A DNA stretch of 64,000 nt, taken from contig NZ_OBEH01000001.1 in the NCBI RefSeq assembly GCF_900215465.1, positions 558,001 to 622,000 on the forward strand, in the 5' to 3' direction. Below are positions 52,237 through 62,059 of this stretch, piece by piece (position 1 is the first letter of the stretch; each line of letters opens with the position of its first letter). The notes under the pieces were generated by a model. It had not been told where the DNA came from. It ran no database searches and was given only the letters and a program-made list of their open reading frames with translations. The position numbers and the translations under genes were made by a program. The DNA comes from Flagellimonas pacifica. Lineage in GTDB: Bacteria > Bacteroidota > Bacteroidia > Flavobacteriales > Flavobacteriaceae.

Positions 52237-52596
52237 TTATAATTCTTCTTTTGTTGCACTCAGGGAAACCACGGTAAAAACCACCGCTGCGTTCACCCAA
52301 TAATAGTGCGCATCCAACCCTTGAAAACCAAGGGCAAAAGGGATAACCATAAAGGCTATGGCCACCGCTAGATCAATGGTCAAATGACCTTGGAACGGGA
52401 TAGTGCGAAGTGCTCCCAGTCTATAATCCGTTAAAGCACTTACCACCAAAACCGCGGTTCCCGTGATCACCGATATCCAGAGGGCCAAATTGTTGGTCCC
52501 ACCTAGTCCTAGTAAAAAGGGAGCCAAAATCAAACCGATTCCGGCTGAATAATCGGCTACGCCGTGTAGTGTTGGAGAAATACATCTGAACTTCAT
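52237..52596 (-). CDS. SPW-like membrane protein
   Basis: The start chosen is the ATG at 52594-52596, one base after the stop of the upstream gene (TAA-A-ATG), which implies coupling; 119 residues. Four membrane helices with DYSAGIGLILAPFLLGLG and DLAVAIAFMVIPFALGFQG, two copies of the kind of repeat found in SPW family proteins. Function unknown. Confidence 0.75.
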   Translation of the reverse strand: MKFRCISPTLHGVADYSAGIGLILAPFLLGLGGTNNLALWISVITGTAVLVVSALTDYRLGALRTIPFQGHLTIDLAVAIAFMVIPFALGFQGLDAHYYWVNAAVVFTVVSLSATKEEL

Positions 52597-52597
52597 T

Positions 52598-52951
52598 TTA
52601 CTGTGCATTAAAATATTCTTCCTGTACTACTTCTCCGTTATCGTTCCAGATACGTCGAATGATCTCGTGCCAGTAAATTTTACTGTCGTCCTTCATGTTG
52701 AAATCGAAAGTGAATTCTGATGCAGACACATTTCCATCCACAATGGTGTGGTGATGGGTAATGCCGTTCACTTGGGCAATTGCTCCTGCAAAGCCTTCCA
52801 TTTTTTCAACCATTTGTTGTTTGTTGGTAGTTGCTACGCCATTGTAGTCAGCTGTGGTCGCATCCTCTGCAAAGAACTGTTTTACAGCATCCACAATAGC
52901 GCCTTGGGCAACTATACCATCCATTTCCGTGGCTAATGATTTAATATCCAT
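52598..52951 (-). CDS. SnoaL/NTF2-like small protein
   Basis: 117 residues in the alpha+beta cone pattern of NTF2-like proteins (VKQFFAEDATTADYNG...KQQMVEKMEGFAG...FTFDFNMKDDSKIYWHEIIRRIWNDNGEVVQEEYF). Cytoplasmic. It may bind a small hydrophobic ligand. It is the first gene of the operon with the SPW-like and YHS genes and lies 93 bp after the AraC-type regulator gene. Confidence 0.78.
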   Translation of the reverse strand: MDIKSLATEMDGIVAQGAIVDAVKQFFAEDATTADYNGVATTNKQQMVEKMEGFAGAIAQVNGITHHHTIVDGNVSASEFTFDFNMKDDSKIYWHEIIRRIWNDNGEVVQEEYFNAQ

Positions 52952-53044
52952 TACTTTTATTTTTTAATGATTAAACAAATTTTAGTTTGTAATTACATTG
53001 CAAATTTCAGCATGGAATGCCCGTTAAGACCTACAAAAAAGACG

Positions 53045-54097
53045 CTAAGAATTGTACTTTTTGGTTCTGTAACCAGAAGGTGTTGTTCCCGTATAATTTT
53101 TGAAGAAGTGGGAAAAATGATTGGCCTCCTCAAAACCCAAAGCAAAGGCAACTTCTTTAATGGGTGCATCCTGGTCCAGTAATTTTTTTGAAGTGGAAAT
53201 CAGCTCGTTTCTAATCAATTGACCCAGGGAAGCATTCATTTTGGCCCTGGTTTTTTTGGAAAGTGCTTTTACAGAGAGATTCATTTTATCTGCATAAAAA
53301 GCAAGGGGACGCTGCTCAGTGTGGTATGTCTTCAACAATTCAATCAGGTTTTGGGCAAAGGTGTCCCTGTTTTCATAATCAAAATCGTTACGAAATTGAG
53401 ATGGTGTCATTCCGGTGGTGCCTTTAAATACACGATTGAAATAGGCAGGGTCTTTGTAACCAGTCTCATAAGAAACCTCTTGAATACTTTTGTCCGTAAA
53501 AACGATTTTCTTTTTGCCTTCCATCAGCCTCTTGTTCGATATCAAATTTTTGATGGACAGGCCAATTTTATCCTTGACCAAGGTCTGAGCTTCATACCCA
53601 TTTTCGGTCATTAACTGGGTGAGGTCATTGTTATTGAAATTACCATAGTAGTTTTCATCAATAATGTCCTTAATGTCAAATATGATTTGATATTCTTGCT
53701 TGCTGGCCTTGAACGGATTTTGCCAATACCATTGTTTTGAAGAAATATCGATGATTTCGGAAGTATTCTTAGAAAACACTGTGTTGGACAGGTATCTTTT
53801 GCACTCCTCACATTCGTTAAAGTTGATGTAGCCCAATGAAATTAAATGCTTAAAAAGCACCCTTACCTCTTTCTTTTCAAAAATGGTCTTGCTGGGGAAT
53901 TCTATTTTTCTGACCACAAAATCATCCGAAAAGAATTTGATGTACTGTCCTTTTTCCAAATAGATGGCTTTATCCTGCCAATCGTTATAGTTTTTAAAAT
54001 CGACCTGAATGGTCCCCGAGCCTGAAATAATGTGCAGCAGGGTATACTTGTTAATAAAGTACACCTTGTTTATCTCCGGATGTAGTTTTTGTACCAC
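53045..54097 (-). CDS. AraC-family regulator with two tandem HTH domains
   Basis: 350 residues. A cupin-like N-terminus (LHIISGSGTIQVDF...YLEKGQYIKFF) is followed by two AraC-type DNA-binding regions. The first, ~160-245, ends KSIQEVSYETGYKDPAYFNRVFKGTTGMTPSQFR; the second, ~255-345, ends APIKEVAFALGFEEANHFSHFFKNYTGTTPSGYR (both given as landmarks). A CEECKR Cys pair lies near residue ~97. Usual AraC proteins have one such domain. It is upstream of, and collinear with, the NTF2-like/SPW/YHS operon, its probable target. Confidence 0.85.
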   Translation of the reverse strand: MVQKLHPEINKVYFINKYTLLHIISGSGTIQVDFKNYNDWQDKAIYLEKGQYIKFFSDDFVVRKIEFPSKTIFEKKEVRVLFKHLISLGYINFNECEECKRYLSNTVFSKNTSEIIDISSKQWYWQNPFKASKQEYQIIFDIKDIIDENYYGNFNNNDLTQLMTENGYEAQTLVKDKIGLSIKNLISNKRLMEGKKKIVFTDKSIQEVSYETGYKDPAYFNRVFKGTTGMTPSQFRNDFDYENRDTFAQNLIELLKTYHTEQRPLAFYADKMNLSVKALSKKTRAKMNASLGQLIRNELISTSKKLLDQDAPIKEVAFALGFEEANHFSHFFKNYTGTTPSGYRTKKYNS

Positions 54098-54407
54098 TTT
54101 GGCTTTTGGTTATTGCCCAAATAAGTCGAAAATGAAGCGGCTTACTAACAATCATGAAGTTTCATAATGGATAAAATATCAATTCACAAATCAAGACATT
54201 CAATAGGGGTCACTCCTTTCGATGGAGCGTGTTTATGAGTGACGAGAAATAATTTAAAAGAGATTCCTCCTCATGCTTCGTTCGGAATGACAAGTAAATG
54301 TATAGCGTTTGTCACACTGAGCCTGTCGAAGTGTGTAGAACGAACAGAGATGTCTATCCTTCGACAAGCTCAGGATGACAGCTCAACTTGATTCGACAGA
54401 TAAATGA
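54098..54407. other. Intergenic region with repeat elements
   Basis: These 310 bp between rsmI and the AraC gene hold no ORF of note. They carry GTCACTCCTTTCGATGGAGC-like and TTCGTTCGGAATGACAAG-like decayed repeat halves (54210-54295), then a full palindromic element (54310-54380). Confidence 0.6.
54310..54380. repeat. Flavobacterial intergenic palindrome (second copy)
   Basis: TGTCACACTGAGCCTGTCGA.. and ..TCCTTCGACAAGCTCAGGAT-GACA face each other, the same repeat family as at 46069-46162 with arm order reversed. Between them lies a variable ~25-bp loop. Confidence 0.75.
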
Positions 54408-55079
54408 TTAAGGCATTCCGCCTACCACAATAACAAATTCACCTTTAGGTGGTTTTGCAGTAAAGTGTTCCAAGACCTCAGCAACGGTTCCCCTTACGGT
54501 TTCCTCGTACATTTTGGTCAATTCCCGTGAAATTGAAACGGGTCTATCTTCTCCAAAATATTCAACAAATTGGGTAAGGGTCTTGATTAATTTATGTGGT
54601 GATTCGTAAAAAACCATGGTTCGAGATTCTTCCGCGAGCTGTTTTAACCGAGTTTGACGCCCTTTTTTTATTGGAAGAAATCCTTCAAAAACAAAGCGGT
54701 CATTCGGCAGCCCACTGTTCACTAAAGCAGGTACCAAAGCTGTGGCCCCTGGCAAACATTCCACCTCAATACCATTTTGAACACAAGCTCGGGTCAGCAA
54801 AAATCCGGGATCAGAAATAGCCGGAGTTCCAGCATCGGAAATCAAGGCCAGAGTAACTTCCCCTTTTAATTTTTGAACCAAAGATTCAACCTGTTTGTGC
54901 TCATTGTGCATATGATGGCTTCGCAAGGGTGTGGGAATTTCGAAATGCTTGAGCAGTTTTCCACTGGTACGGGTATCTTCCGCCAAAATTAAATCAACCT
55001 CTTTCAGCACTTTAATAGCTCTGAGGGTGATATCCTCCAAATTTCCTATTGGTGTTGGAACCAAAAACAGTTTTCCCAT
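54408..55079 (-). CDS. rsmI: 16S rRNA (cytidine1402-2'-O)-methyltransferase
   Basis: 223 residues, tetrapyrrole-methylase fold. LFLVPTPIGNLEDITLRAIKVL, ILAEDTRTSGKLL, LISDAGTPAISDPG and FYESPHKLIKTL are the RsmI signatures. It methylates C1402 in the decoding centre. The protein lacks the ~50-residue C-terminal domain of the E. coli enzyme, as is usual in Bacteroidota. Confidence 0.95.
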   Translation of the reverse strand: MGKLFLVPTPIGNLEDITLRAIKVLKEVDLILAEDTRTSGKLLKHFEIPTPLRSHHMHNEHKQVESLVQKLKGEVTLALISDAGTPAISDPGFLLTRACVQNGIEVECLPGATALVPALVNSGLPNDRFVFEGFLPIKKGRQTRLKQLAEESRTMVFYESPHKLIKTLTQFVEYFGEDRPVSISRELTKMYEETVRGTVAEVLEHFTAKPPKGEFVIVVGGMP

Positions 55080-55089
55080 GGGGCCAAAG

Positions 55090-55446
55090 TTACGGCCTTA
55101 CCTGCTTTCCTGTAAAATAAGATATCAAAACCAGAACAAGGGCCATTGCCGCTCCACCTTGACTACCATCACCAATCATATAATGGGCGAAAAAAGCGAG
55201 AAGGGTGTTAAAGAAAAAGCCTGCATACGCCCATTCTTTCAACCATTTGGAAAAATTGCCCCAAATGGTGACTAGGCCCAATAGCTTTGCTAATGCCAAA
55301 GGATAAATAATATAGGTGGGGTACCCCATGGTCTCAAAGAAACCGGCAATAGTTTCATGGTTGAAAAAGTAATTGTAAACGGAAAAGCACATTAGCGCCG
55401 TCAACAATCCAGTAGACAGCCAAAAGGCAATTTTTTTGATTTTCAT
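55090..55446 (-). CDS. DoxX-family membrane protein
   Basis: 118 residues with four membrane helices. FFETMGYPTYIIYPLALAKLLGLVTIW and EWAYAGFFFNTLLAFFAHYM match the DoxX-like pattern. Function unknown. It lies 10 bp before rsmI in the same direction. Confidence 0.82.
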   Translation of the reverse strand: MKIKKIAFWLSTGLLTALMCFSVYNYFFNHETIAGFFETMGYPTYIIYPLALAKLLGLVTIWGNFSKWLKEWAYAGFFFNTLLAFFAHYMIGDGSQGGAAMALVLVLISYFTGKQVRP

Positions 55447-55500
55447 GTTGGTGTTTTTAGGATGTGTTCCTAAAAATATAAAAAGAAAACGGAAAAGTCA

Positions 55501-56169
55501 TTAGGCAAATCTGCGTTCAACTAAAGCCACAAACCTTGCTTCGTAATCCTCCTTGCCCTCCCAATTGTTATATTCGGGCTTTACCATATTGTTAATAAAC
55601 GATATAGACCGCTCTTCGGTATCAATAGTGTTTAATTGTGACAACACTCTGCTGTAATCGCTCATATTGTCATCGAATAAATGTTTTACAAAAGCCAATT
55701 TATCATTAAGCCCTACCTGAATATCTTTAACAAAAGTATCATTCAAAGATTTTGTTTTTGTGTTTCCCGGAGGAGATAAAATCTCCTTTTCATTCTTAAT
55801 GGTCTCCGGTTTGGCAACAAACTCAGTAAAAACTTGCTCCAGAGCAGCCTCCGTTGGCATTTCTGAAACCATGTCCTTTATAGTGTCCATCCCTGGTGTA
55901 ATAATGTCATCTTGATGAGGGTTGCTCTCTGGCACGGCAATGTTTCCACTCAACACTGCGTTGGCCATTTTTTCAAATCGAGTAGCAATTACATTTTTGG
56001 ATACATCAACCTCAATGTCGCTTAACTTCTCATCTATAAATTTGAGTACGGCCAATTTTTCGTAAATACCTTTAGCCTTATCATAAAGTTCTATCAACTC
56101 CTTATCTTCCCGCGCAGTAATAATATCCGTGGATAATTTTACCAACTCTTCCCTTAATTTCCTTATCAT
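55501..56169 (-). CDS. Conserved hypothetical protein
   Basis: 222 residues, soluble, acidic and mainly helical, with a low-complexity middle (~85-145, Pro/Glu/Lys-rich). Landmarks are LYDKAKGIYEKLAVLKFIDEK at the N-terminus and YNNWEGKEDYEARFVALVERRF at the C-terminus. No known domain recognised. It is divergent from the thymidine kinase gene. Confidence 0.7.
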   Translation of the reverse strand: MIRKLREELVKLSTDIITAREDKELIELYDKAKGIYEKLAVLKFIDEKLSDIEVDVSKNVIATRFEKMANAVLSGNIAVPESNPHQDDIITPGMDTIKDMVSEMPTEAALEQVFTEFVAKPETIKNEKEILSPPGNTKTKSLNDTFVKDIQVGLNDKLAFVKHLFDDNMSDYSRVLSQLNTIDTEERSISFINNMVKPEYNNWEGKEDYEARFVALVERRFA

Positions 56170-56328
56170 CGCTATTAATCTTTATTATAAAAATAAAATC
56201 ATTTTAAATACACCACTACGAACAAAAGGTTAAATTTTAATCCAAAATTGGGGCATATTTTTTTAGTAGTTTTGTGCTTTCTCATAATAAAAACGAAAAA
56301 ACCACTCAATTTCGTTTAAAAGTACATT

Positions 56329-56973
56329 ATGTTTCTCGAAAATACGGTAAACCCTAAAGAACAATTTGGATGGATAGAAGTTATCTGCGGTTCCATGTTC
56401 TCTGGAAAGACCGAAGAACTTATTCGAAGATTAAAGCGTGCACAATTTGCCAAGCAAAAAGTTGAGATTTTTAAACCTATTGTGGATACGCGCTATAATG
56501 AGGAAATGGTAGTTTCCCATGATGCCAATGAAATCCGTTCAACACCGGTTCCAGCTGCTGCCAATATTCGTTTGTTGGCCGATGACTGTGATGTTGTTGG
56601 GATTGACGAGGCCCAGTTTTTTGATGATGAAATCGTATCGGTATGCAACGACTTGGCCAATAGAGGCGTTAGAGTTGTTGTAGCCGGATTGGATATGGAT
56701 TTTAAGGGAAATCCCTTTGGACCCATGCCCGCTTTAATGGCCACGGCCGAATATGTGACCAAGGTACATGCCGTGTGCACACGAACAGGAAATCTTGCCA
56801 ATTACAGCTTTAGAAAAGCCAATGATGATAAACTTGTACTGCTTGGCGAAACAGGAGAATACGAACCTCTGAGCAGAGCGGCATTCTACAAGGCCATGCT
56901 CAAGGAAAAAGTAAGCCAAATGGATGTGGAAGCTGAGGAAGTACAAGCCAAAAAGAAACCTGCCAATGGATAA
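56329..56973 (+). CDS. tdk: Thymidine kinase
   Basis: 214 residues, type II thymidine kinase. The P-loop is GSMFSGKT (21-28), the catalytic region VGIDEAQFF, the lasso [15 protein letters not shown], and the thymidine-binding part is near the C-terminus. The usual second zinc C-x-x-C is not evident (only VCTRTGN). It phosphorylates thymidine. The stop overlaps the alr start by 8 bp. Confidence 0.94.
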   Translation: MFLENTVNPKEQFGWIEVICGSMFSGKTEELIRRLKRAQFAKQKVEIFKPIVDTRYNEEMVVSHDANEIRSTPVPAAANIRLLADDCDVVGIDEAQFFDDEIVSVCNDLANRGVRVVVAGLDMDFKGNPFGPMPALMATAEYVTKVHAVCTRTGNLANYSFRKANDDKLVLLGETGEYEPLSRAAFYKAMLKEKVSQMDVEAEEVQAKKKPANG

Positions 56974-58072
56974 AATTGGTGAATCTACACTTTTCATAGA
57001 CCTGTCTGCCCTTGAGCACAATTACAGGTATTTAAAATCCAAAATAGCTCCAGAAACGAAATTTTTGGCTGTTGTAAAAGCCTTTGCCTACGGAAGCGAT
57101 ATGGTGTCCATTGCCAAAAAAATGGAAAGTTTAGAAGCTGATTATTTAGCCGTGGCCTATGCCAAAGAGGGAGTTTTGTTACGAAATGCAGGCATTAAAA
57201 TACCTATTTTGGTATTACATCCCCAACCCATAAATTTTGGGGAAATCATAGATAATAATTTAGAGCCCAGCCTTTATTCCCCAAAAATTCTACGCGAATT
57301 TTTAGCAGAGGCAAAGCAAAGACAATTGGCAAACTTTCCAGTCCACATCAAATTCAACACAGGATTGAACAGACTTGGTTTTTGGGAAAGTGATGTCGCT
57401 TTTATCCATCAACAATTGCAAGGACGAAATGAATCGAAGGTAATTTCTATTTTCTCCCATCTGGCCGCTTCAGAGGATAAAAATGAAAAGGAATTTAGTC
57501 AAACACAAATTTCCACTTTTGAAAAAATCAGCAAGGAAATTGACCAAAAATTGGGCTATTCCCCTTTCCGACACATGCTGAACACTTCAGGAATCATTAA
57601 TTATCCACAAGCACAGTTTGAAATGGTCCGCAGTGGAATTGGATTATATGGATACGGTAATGATGCTAAAGTTGATGCTCAACTTAAGCCAGTAGCCACT
57701 CTCAAGACGGTAATTTCACAAATACACAAAATTGAGCCACATGAAAGTGTAGGATATAATCGAGCGTACAAGTCTGAAGGATATCGAATAACAGCTACCC
57801 TTCCCTTGGGTCATGCCGATGGCATTGGTCGGCAATATGGAAGTGGAAAAACCTATGTGTCCATCAATGGAAAAAAAGCTTTGATCATTGGCAATGTGTG
57901 CATGGACATGATCATGATCGATATCACAGGAATTGATTGTAAAGAAGGAGACGAAGTGCTAATCTTTGGTGAAGAGTCATCGGCGGAAGATTTTGCTGGC
58001 TCCGCAAACACCATCTCTTATGAAATTCTCACCGCCATATCTTCTAGGGTAAAGAGAGTTGTAACCTCATGA
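56966..58072 (+). CDS. alr: Alanine racemase
   Basis: The start chosen is the ATG at 56966, 8 bp inside tdk, since family homology begins there ([16 protein letters not shown]); an earlier start would overlap tdk by 50 bp. 368 residues. The PLP lysine is Lys38 ([10 protein letters not shown]), the catalytic Tyr is in ESVGYNRAY, and RSGIGLYGY and [13 protein letters not shown] complete the pattern. It makes D-alanine for peptidoglycan. Confidence 0.94.
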   Translation: MDKIGESTLFIDLSALEHNYRYLKSKIAPETKFLAVVKAFAYGSDMVSIAKKMESLEADYLAVAYAKEGVLLRNAGIKIPILVLHPQPINFGEIIDNNLEPSLYSPKILREFLAEAKQRQLANFPVHIKFNTGLNRLGFWESDVAFIHQQLQGRNESKVISIFSHLAASEDKNEKEFSQTQISTFEKISKEIDQKLGYSPFRHMLNTSGIINYPQAQFEMVRSGIGLYGYGNDAKVDAQLKPVATLKTVISQIHKIEPHESVGYNRAYKSEGYRITATLPLGHADGIGRQYGSGKTYVSINGKKALIIGNVCMDMIMIDITGIDCKEGDEVLIFGEESSAEDFAGSANTISYEILTAISSRVKRVVTS

Positions 58073-58149
58073 TTTTTAGACGTTCCAGTTGGTGGGAAAC
58101 TCTTTTTTTAATTACATTGTAAACATATTAACCAGTTAAACTATACAAA

Positions 58150-58551
58150 ATGCTAAAAGAGTTCAAAGATTTTGCAATGAAAGGGAACCTAGTGGATATT
58201 GCCGTAGGTTTCGTAATGGGTGCTGCCTTCAATAAGGTCGTTGCCTCCTTTACAGGTGGAATTGTCTCTCCCTTGATCGGTCTTATTTTCAATGCGGATT
58301 TCAAAGATTTAAAATATATCATTAACGAAGGAACAATGAATGATGCGGGTGAAAAAGTAGGAGAGGTTGCAGTTATGTACGGTGAATTCTTGACCAATGT
58401 CATCGATTTTATCATTGTGGCCTTTGTAATGTTCATGATTGTAAAAGGAGTGAACAAGATGAAGAAGAAAGAAGAGCCAGCTCCAGAAGCCCCAAAAGGT
58501 CCTACTACCGAGGAATTGTTGGTTGAAATTAGGGATGCTCTAAAGAAATAA
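58150..58551 (+). CDS. mscL: Large-conductance mechanosensitive channel MscL
   Basis: 133 residues, two membrane helices. FKDFAMKGNLVDIAVGFVMGAAFNKVVASF is the conserved N-helix/TM1, and TM2 is NVIDFIIVAFVMFMIVKGV, with a charged C-terminal bundle. It opens under membrane tension to release solutes during osmotic down-shock. Confidence 0.95.
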   Translation: MLKEFKDFAMKGNLVDIAVGFVMGAAFNKVVASFTGGIVSPLIGLIFNADFKDLKYIINEGTMNDAGEKVGEVAVMYGEFLTNVIDFIIVAFVMFMIVKGVNKMKKKEEPAPEAPKGPTTEELLVEIRDALKK

Positions 58552-58609
58552 ATGTAAAAGACCCTGAAAAATTTCAGGGCAGACCGCTACACCTAAACCA
58601 ATCTATAAA

Positions 58610-58651
58610 AACCGTCAGGTTGTTTCGCTAACATGCTGACGGTTGTTTTAT
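58610..58651 (+). terminator. Intrinsic terminator downstream of mscL
   Basis: AACCGTCAG (58610-58618) pairs with CTGACGGTT (58636-58644), followed by GTTTTATTT. A weaker hairpin CCCTGAAAAATTTCAGGG (58562-58579) precedes it without a T-tract. Confidence 0.8.
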
Positions 58652-58694
58652 TTATAACATTTTGTTATTTTATGATTATAGTGTAATAAAATGC

Positions 58695-58724
58695 TTGCTT
58701 AAAAGCTATTCTGCCCTAACTTTG
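58695..58724 (+). promoter_or_regulatory. Promoter of asd (TTG-N19-TAnnTTTG)
   Basis: TTG (58695-58697), a 19-nt spacer and TAACTTTG (58717-58724) match the Bacteroidota housekeeping consensus fully. The start codon is 24 nt downstream. Confidence 0.8.
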
Positions 58725-58747
58725 TCCCTTCATTAAAGAAAATTAAA

Positions 58748-59761
58748 ATGAAAGTAGCAGTTGTAGGTGCCACAGGAATGGTTGGCGAAGTGATGTTGAA
58801 AGTATTGGCAGAGCGCAATTTTCCAATAACGGAATTGTTGTTAGTAGCTTCGGAACGTTCTGCGGGCAAACAGTTGACCTACAAAGGAGAAGAATATACC
58901 GTGATTGGTCTTGCAGATGCCTTGGCCGCCCAACCAGACATTGCCATCTTTTCAGCTGGAGGCGCAACCTCATTGGAGTGGGCCCCAAAGTTTGCAGAAG
59001 TAGGTACAACGGTGATAGATAACTCATCCGCTTGGCGTATGGATCCTAGCAAAAAATTGGTGGTTCCTGAAATCAACGCCCATGAATTGACCACTGAGGA
59101 CAAAATTATAGCAAATCCCAACTGCTCTACCATTCAAATGGTGATGGCTCTTGATCCATTGCATAAAAAATACCAAATGAAGCGCGTGGTGGTCTCCACC
59201 TACCAATCCGTTTCAGGAACCGGGGTAAAAGCCGTTCAGCAATTGGAAAATGAAATTGCAGGTGTAGAAGGTGAAATGGCCTACCCATACCCCATTAGCA
59301 GAAATGCATTGCCGCACTGCGATGTGTTCATGGAAAACGGCTATACCAAAGAAGAAATGAAACTGGCCCGGGAGCCTCAGAAAATATTGAACGACCGAAC
59401 GTTCTCCGTTTCGGCAACAGCTGTTCGAATCCCTACAGCTGGTGGTCATTCAGAATCTGTGAATGTGGAATTCCACAATGATTTTGATCTTACAGAAGTA
59501 CGAAATCTCTTAAGTGAAACCCCCGGAATAGTGGTTCAGGATAATCCAGACACCAACACCTACCCCATGCCCATTTATGCGCATGACAAGGATGATGTGT
59601 TTGTAGGTCGAATCCGCAGGGATGAAACCCAACCCAATACGTTGAACATGTGGGTGGTATCCGATAACCTTAGAAAAGGCGCGGCTACCAATGCCGTTCA
59701 GATTGCGGAATATTTGGTGGAAAACAGTTTGGTTTCATCTACGTCAGAGGCTATTTCATAG
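58748..59761 (+). CDS. asd: Aspartate-semialdehyde dehydrogenase
   Basis: 337 residues. The NADP-binding start VAVVGATGMVGEVMLKVL, the catalytic Cys126 in NPNCSTIQMV, the SVSGTG loop and RIPTAGGHSESVNVEF (active-site His) are present. It reduces aspartyl phosphate toward lysine/DAP, threonine and methionine. It has its own strong promoter. Confidence 0.96.
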   Translation: MKVAVVGATGMVGEVMLKVLAERNFPITELLLVASERSAGKQLTYKGEEYTVIGLADALAAQPDIAIFSAGGATSLEWAPKFAEVGTTVIDNSSAWRMDPSKKLVVPEINAHELTTEDKIIANPNCSTIQMVMALDPLHKKYQMKRVVVSTYQSVSGTGVKAVQQLENEIAGVEGEMAYPYPISRNALPHCDVFMENGYTKEEMKLAREPQKILNDRTFSVSATAVRIPTAGGHSESVNVEFHNDFDLTEVRNLLSETPGIVVQDNPDTNTYPMPIYAHDKDDVFVGRIRRDETQPNTLNMWVVSDNLRKGAATNAVQIAEYLVENSLVSSTSEAIS

Positions 59762-59839
59762 AAAATACTAAACATTAGTTGCTCTTAACACGGGTAAAAG
59801 TTTATTTATGGTATTTTTATCAGAATCAATCTGAAAAAA

Positions 59840-61996
59840 ATGCGAAAAACAACTATCCTTTCTACAGCACTTATTTTTGCTGCTTTTGGAACAATTTTCA
59901 GTCAAAAAGAACAAATTCCTGTGAAATATCCATATACTTCAAAAATTGGTGTTATAGACACTTATTTTGGCACTAAGGTTGAAGATCCTTATCGATGGTT
60001 GGAAGATGATCGAAGTCCAGACACCGAAGCTTGGGTTAGAAAACAGAATAACCTCACGTTTGGTTATTTAGAAAGAATTCCTTTTCGGGAAAATCTGAAA
60101 AACCGATTGGAAAAACTCTGGAACTACGAAAAACTGGGTTCCCCTTTCAAAGAAGGTGATTATACCTATTTCTATAAAAATGATGGTTTACAGAACCAAT
60201 ATGTGGTCTACAGAAAAAAAGACGGTGGTGAGGAAGAGGTTTTCTTGGACCCCAACACTTTTTCTAAGGATGGAACCACTTCCCTAATGTCCTTAAATTT
60301 TACTAAGGATGGTTCTAAAGTAGCCTACCTTATTTCCGAAGGCGGAAGTGATTGGCGCAAGGGCATTGTAATAAATGCCGAATCCCGTGAAGTTGTGGAG
60401 GACACTTTGGTGGACATCAAGTTCAGTGGTATTTCCTGGAAAGGCAATGATGGTTTCTTCTATTCCAGTTACGATAAACCCAAAGGAAGTGAGCTTTCGG
60501 CAAAAACCGACCAACACAAATTGTATTATCATAAATTGGGAACACCTCAATCTGAAGACAAAATTATTTTTGGCGGCACACCTGAAGAGAAACACCGCTA
60601 CGTAGGTGGTTATGTTTCGGAAGATCAAAAGTATTTATTCATCACGGCATCTACTTCAACATCAGGAAATAAATTGTTTTTGCTGGATTTATCTCAACCT
60701 GATAATGGTTTGGTCTCCATTTTGGATCATACAGATTCAGATACCTATGTTATTGAAAATGTTGGTTCTAAATTATACATGGTCACCAATATGGATGCTC
60801 CCAACAAAAAAATTGTGGTGACAGATGCCACTGATCCCACTCCTGAAAATTGGAAGGATTTCATTCCTGAAACAGAGCACGTGCTTACCACTGGAACCGG
60901 GGGAGGTTACTTTTTTGCCGAGTATATGGTCGATGCCATTTCAAAAGTGTTGCAATATGATTATGATGGCAACTTGGTACGCGAGGTTGAGCTGCCCGGC
61001 GTAGGTAGCGCTGCTGGTTTTGGTGGCAAGAAGGATGAAAAGGAATTTTATTTTTCCTTTACCAATTACAATACGCCAAGTTCTTCATACAAATACAATG
61101 TAGAGACTGGAGTGTATGAGCAATATTGGAAGCCTGAAATTGATTTCAATACAGAGGATTACGAATCAACCCAGGTGTTTTATACCTCAAAAGATGGTAC
61201 AAAGGTGCCCATGATCATCACCCATAAAAAAGGAGTAGAGCTCAATGGAAAAAACCCTACTATTTTATATGGTTATGGCGGTTTCAATATTAGCTTAACA
61301 CCCTCTTTCAGCATTGTAAATGCCGTTTGGATGGAACAGGGAGGAATTTATGCGGTTCCAAATCTAAGAGGTGGGGGTGAATATGGAAAGAAATGGCATA
61401 TTGCAGGTACCAAACAACAAAAGCAGAATGTTTTTGATGACTTTATCGCCGCAGCCGAATACCTTATTGACAACAAATACACTTCCAAAGAATATTTGGC
61501 CATTCGTGGAGGGTCTAATGGAGGCCTTTTGGTAGGTACTACCATGACCCAACGCCCAGATTTAATGCAAGTGGCGCTTCCAGCTGTAGGGGTTTTGGAC
61601 ATGCTCCGCTATCACACGTTTACTGCAGGTGCGGGCTGGGCATACGATTACGGAACTTCTGAAGAAAGTGAGGAAATGTTCAACTACTTAAAAGGCTATT
61701 CACCCTTGCACAATATTAAAGCAGGAACATCCTATCCAGCTACTTTGGTCACTACCGGTGACCATGATGATCGTGTGGTTCCGGCACATAGTTTTAAGTT
61801 TGCCGCGGAGCTACAAGAGAAGCAAGCAGGAGACAATCCGACATTGATAAGAATTGAGACCAACGCGGGGCACGGAGCTGGTACTCCGGTCAGCAAAACC
61901 ATAGAACAATATGCTGATATTTTCGGTTTTACCTTTTTTAATATGGGGTATGACAAGTTGCCAAATCAAGCTGTTTTAAAAGAATTCAAGGATTAG
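59840..61996 (+). CDS. Prolyl oligopeptidase (S9A), exported
   Basis: 718 residues with a signal peptide-like start ([15 protein letters not shown]). The beta-propeller spans ~80-440, and the hydrolase domain has [10 protein letters not shown] with catalytic Ser559, GDHDDRVVP (Asp) and NAGHGAG (His). It cleaves after proline in short peptides, probably in the periplasm. A terminator follows at 62015-62050. Confidence 0.94.
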   Translation: MRKTTILSTALIFAAFGTIFSQKEQIPVKYPYTSKIGVIDTYFGTKVEDPYRWLEDDRSPDTEAWVRKQNNLTFGYLERIPFRENLKNRLEKLWNYEKLGSPFKEGDYTYFYKNDGLQNQYVVYRKKDGGEEEVFLDPNTFSKDGTTSLMSLNFTKDGSKVAYLISEGGSDWRKGIVINAESREVVEDTLVDIKFSGISWKGNDGFFYSSYDKPKGSELSAKTDQHKLYYHKLGTPQSEDKIIFGGTPEEKHRYVGGYVSEDQKYLFITASTSTSGNKLFLLDLSQPDNGLVSILDHTDSDTYVIENVGSKLYMVTNMDAPNKKIVVTDATDPTPENWKDFIPETEHVLTTGTGGGYFFAEYMVDAISKVLQYDYDGNLVREVELPGVGSAAGFGGKKDEKEFYFSFTNYNTPSSSYKYNVETGVYEQYWKPEIDFNTEDYESTQVFYTSKDGTKVPMIITHKKGVELNGKNPTILYGYGGFNISLTPSFSIVNAVWMEQGGIYAVPNLRGGGEYGKKWHIAGTKQQKQNVFDDFIAAAEYLIDNKYTSKEYLAIRGGSNGGLLVGTTMTQRPDLMQVALPAVGVLDMLRYHTFTAGAGWAYDYGTSEESEEMFNYLKGYSPLHNIKAGTSYPATLVTTGDHDDRVVPAHSFKFAAELQEKQAGDNPTLIRIETNAGHGAGTPVSKTIEQYADIFGFTFFNMGYDKLPNQAVLKEFKD

Positions 61997-62014
61997 AAAT
62001 ACTTCTATTGGCTT

Positions 62015-62050
62015 AAAATCCGTTTCTATAGAAGCGGATTTTTATTTTTT
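62015..62050 (+). terminator. Intrinsic terminator after the prolyl oligopeptidase gene
   Basis: ATCCGTTTC-TATA-GAAGCGGAT (62018-62039; one G-T pair) is followed by TTTTATTTTTT. Its T-tract ends only 10 nt before the ATG of the ABC ATPase gene. Confidence 0.8.
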
Positions 62051-62059
62051 AACTCCAAT

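Noticed and set aside
54931..55275. Plus-strand ORF of 114 codons across rsmI and the DoxX gene
   Set aside because: Lies antisense to two well supported genes with recognised motifs.
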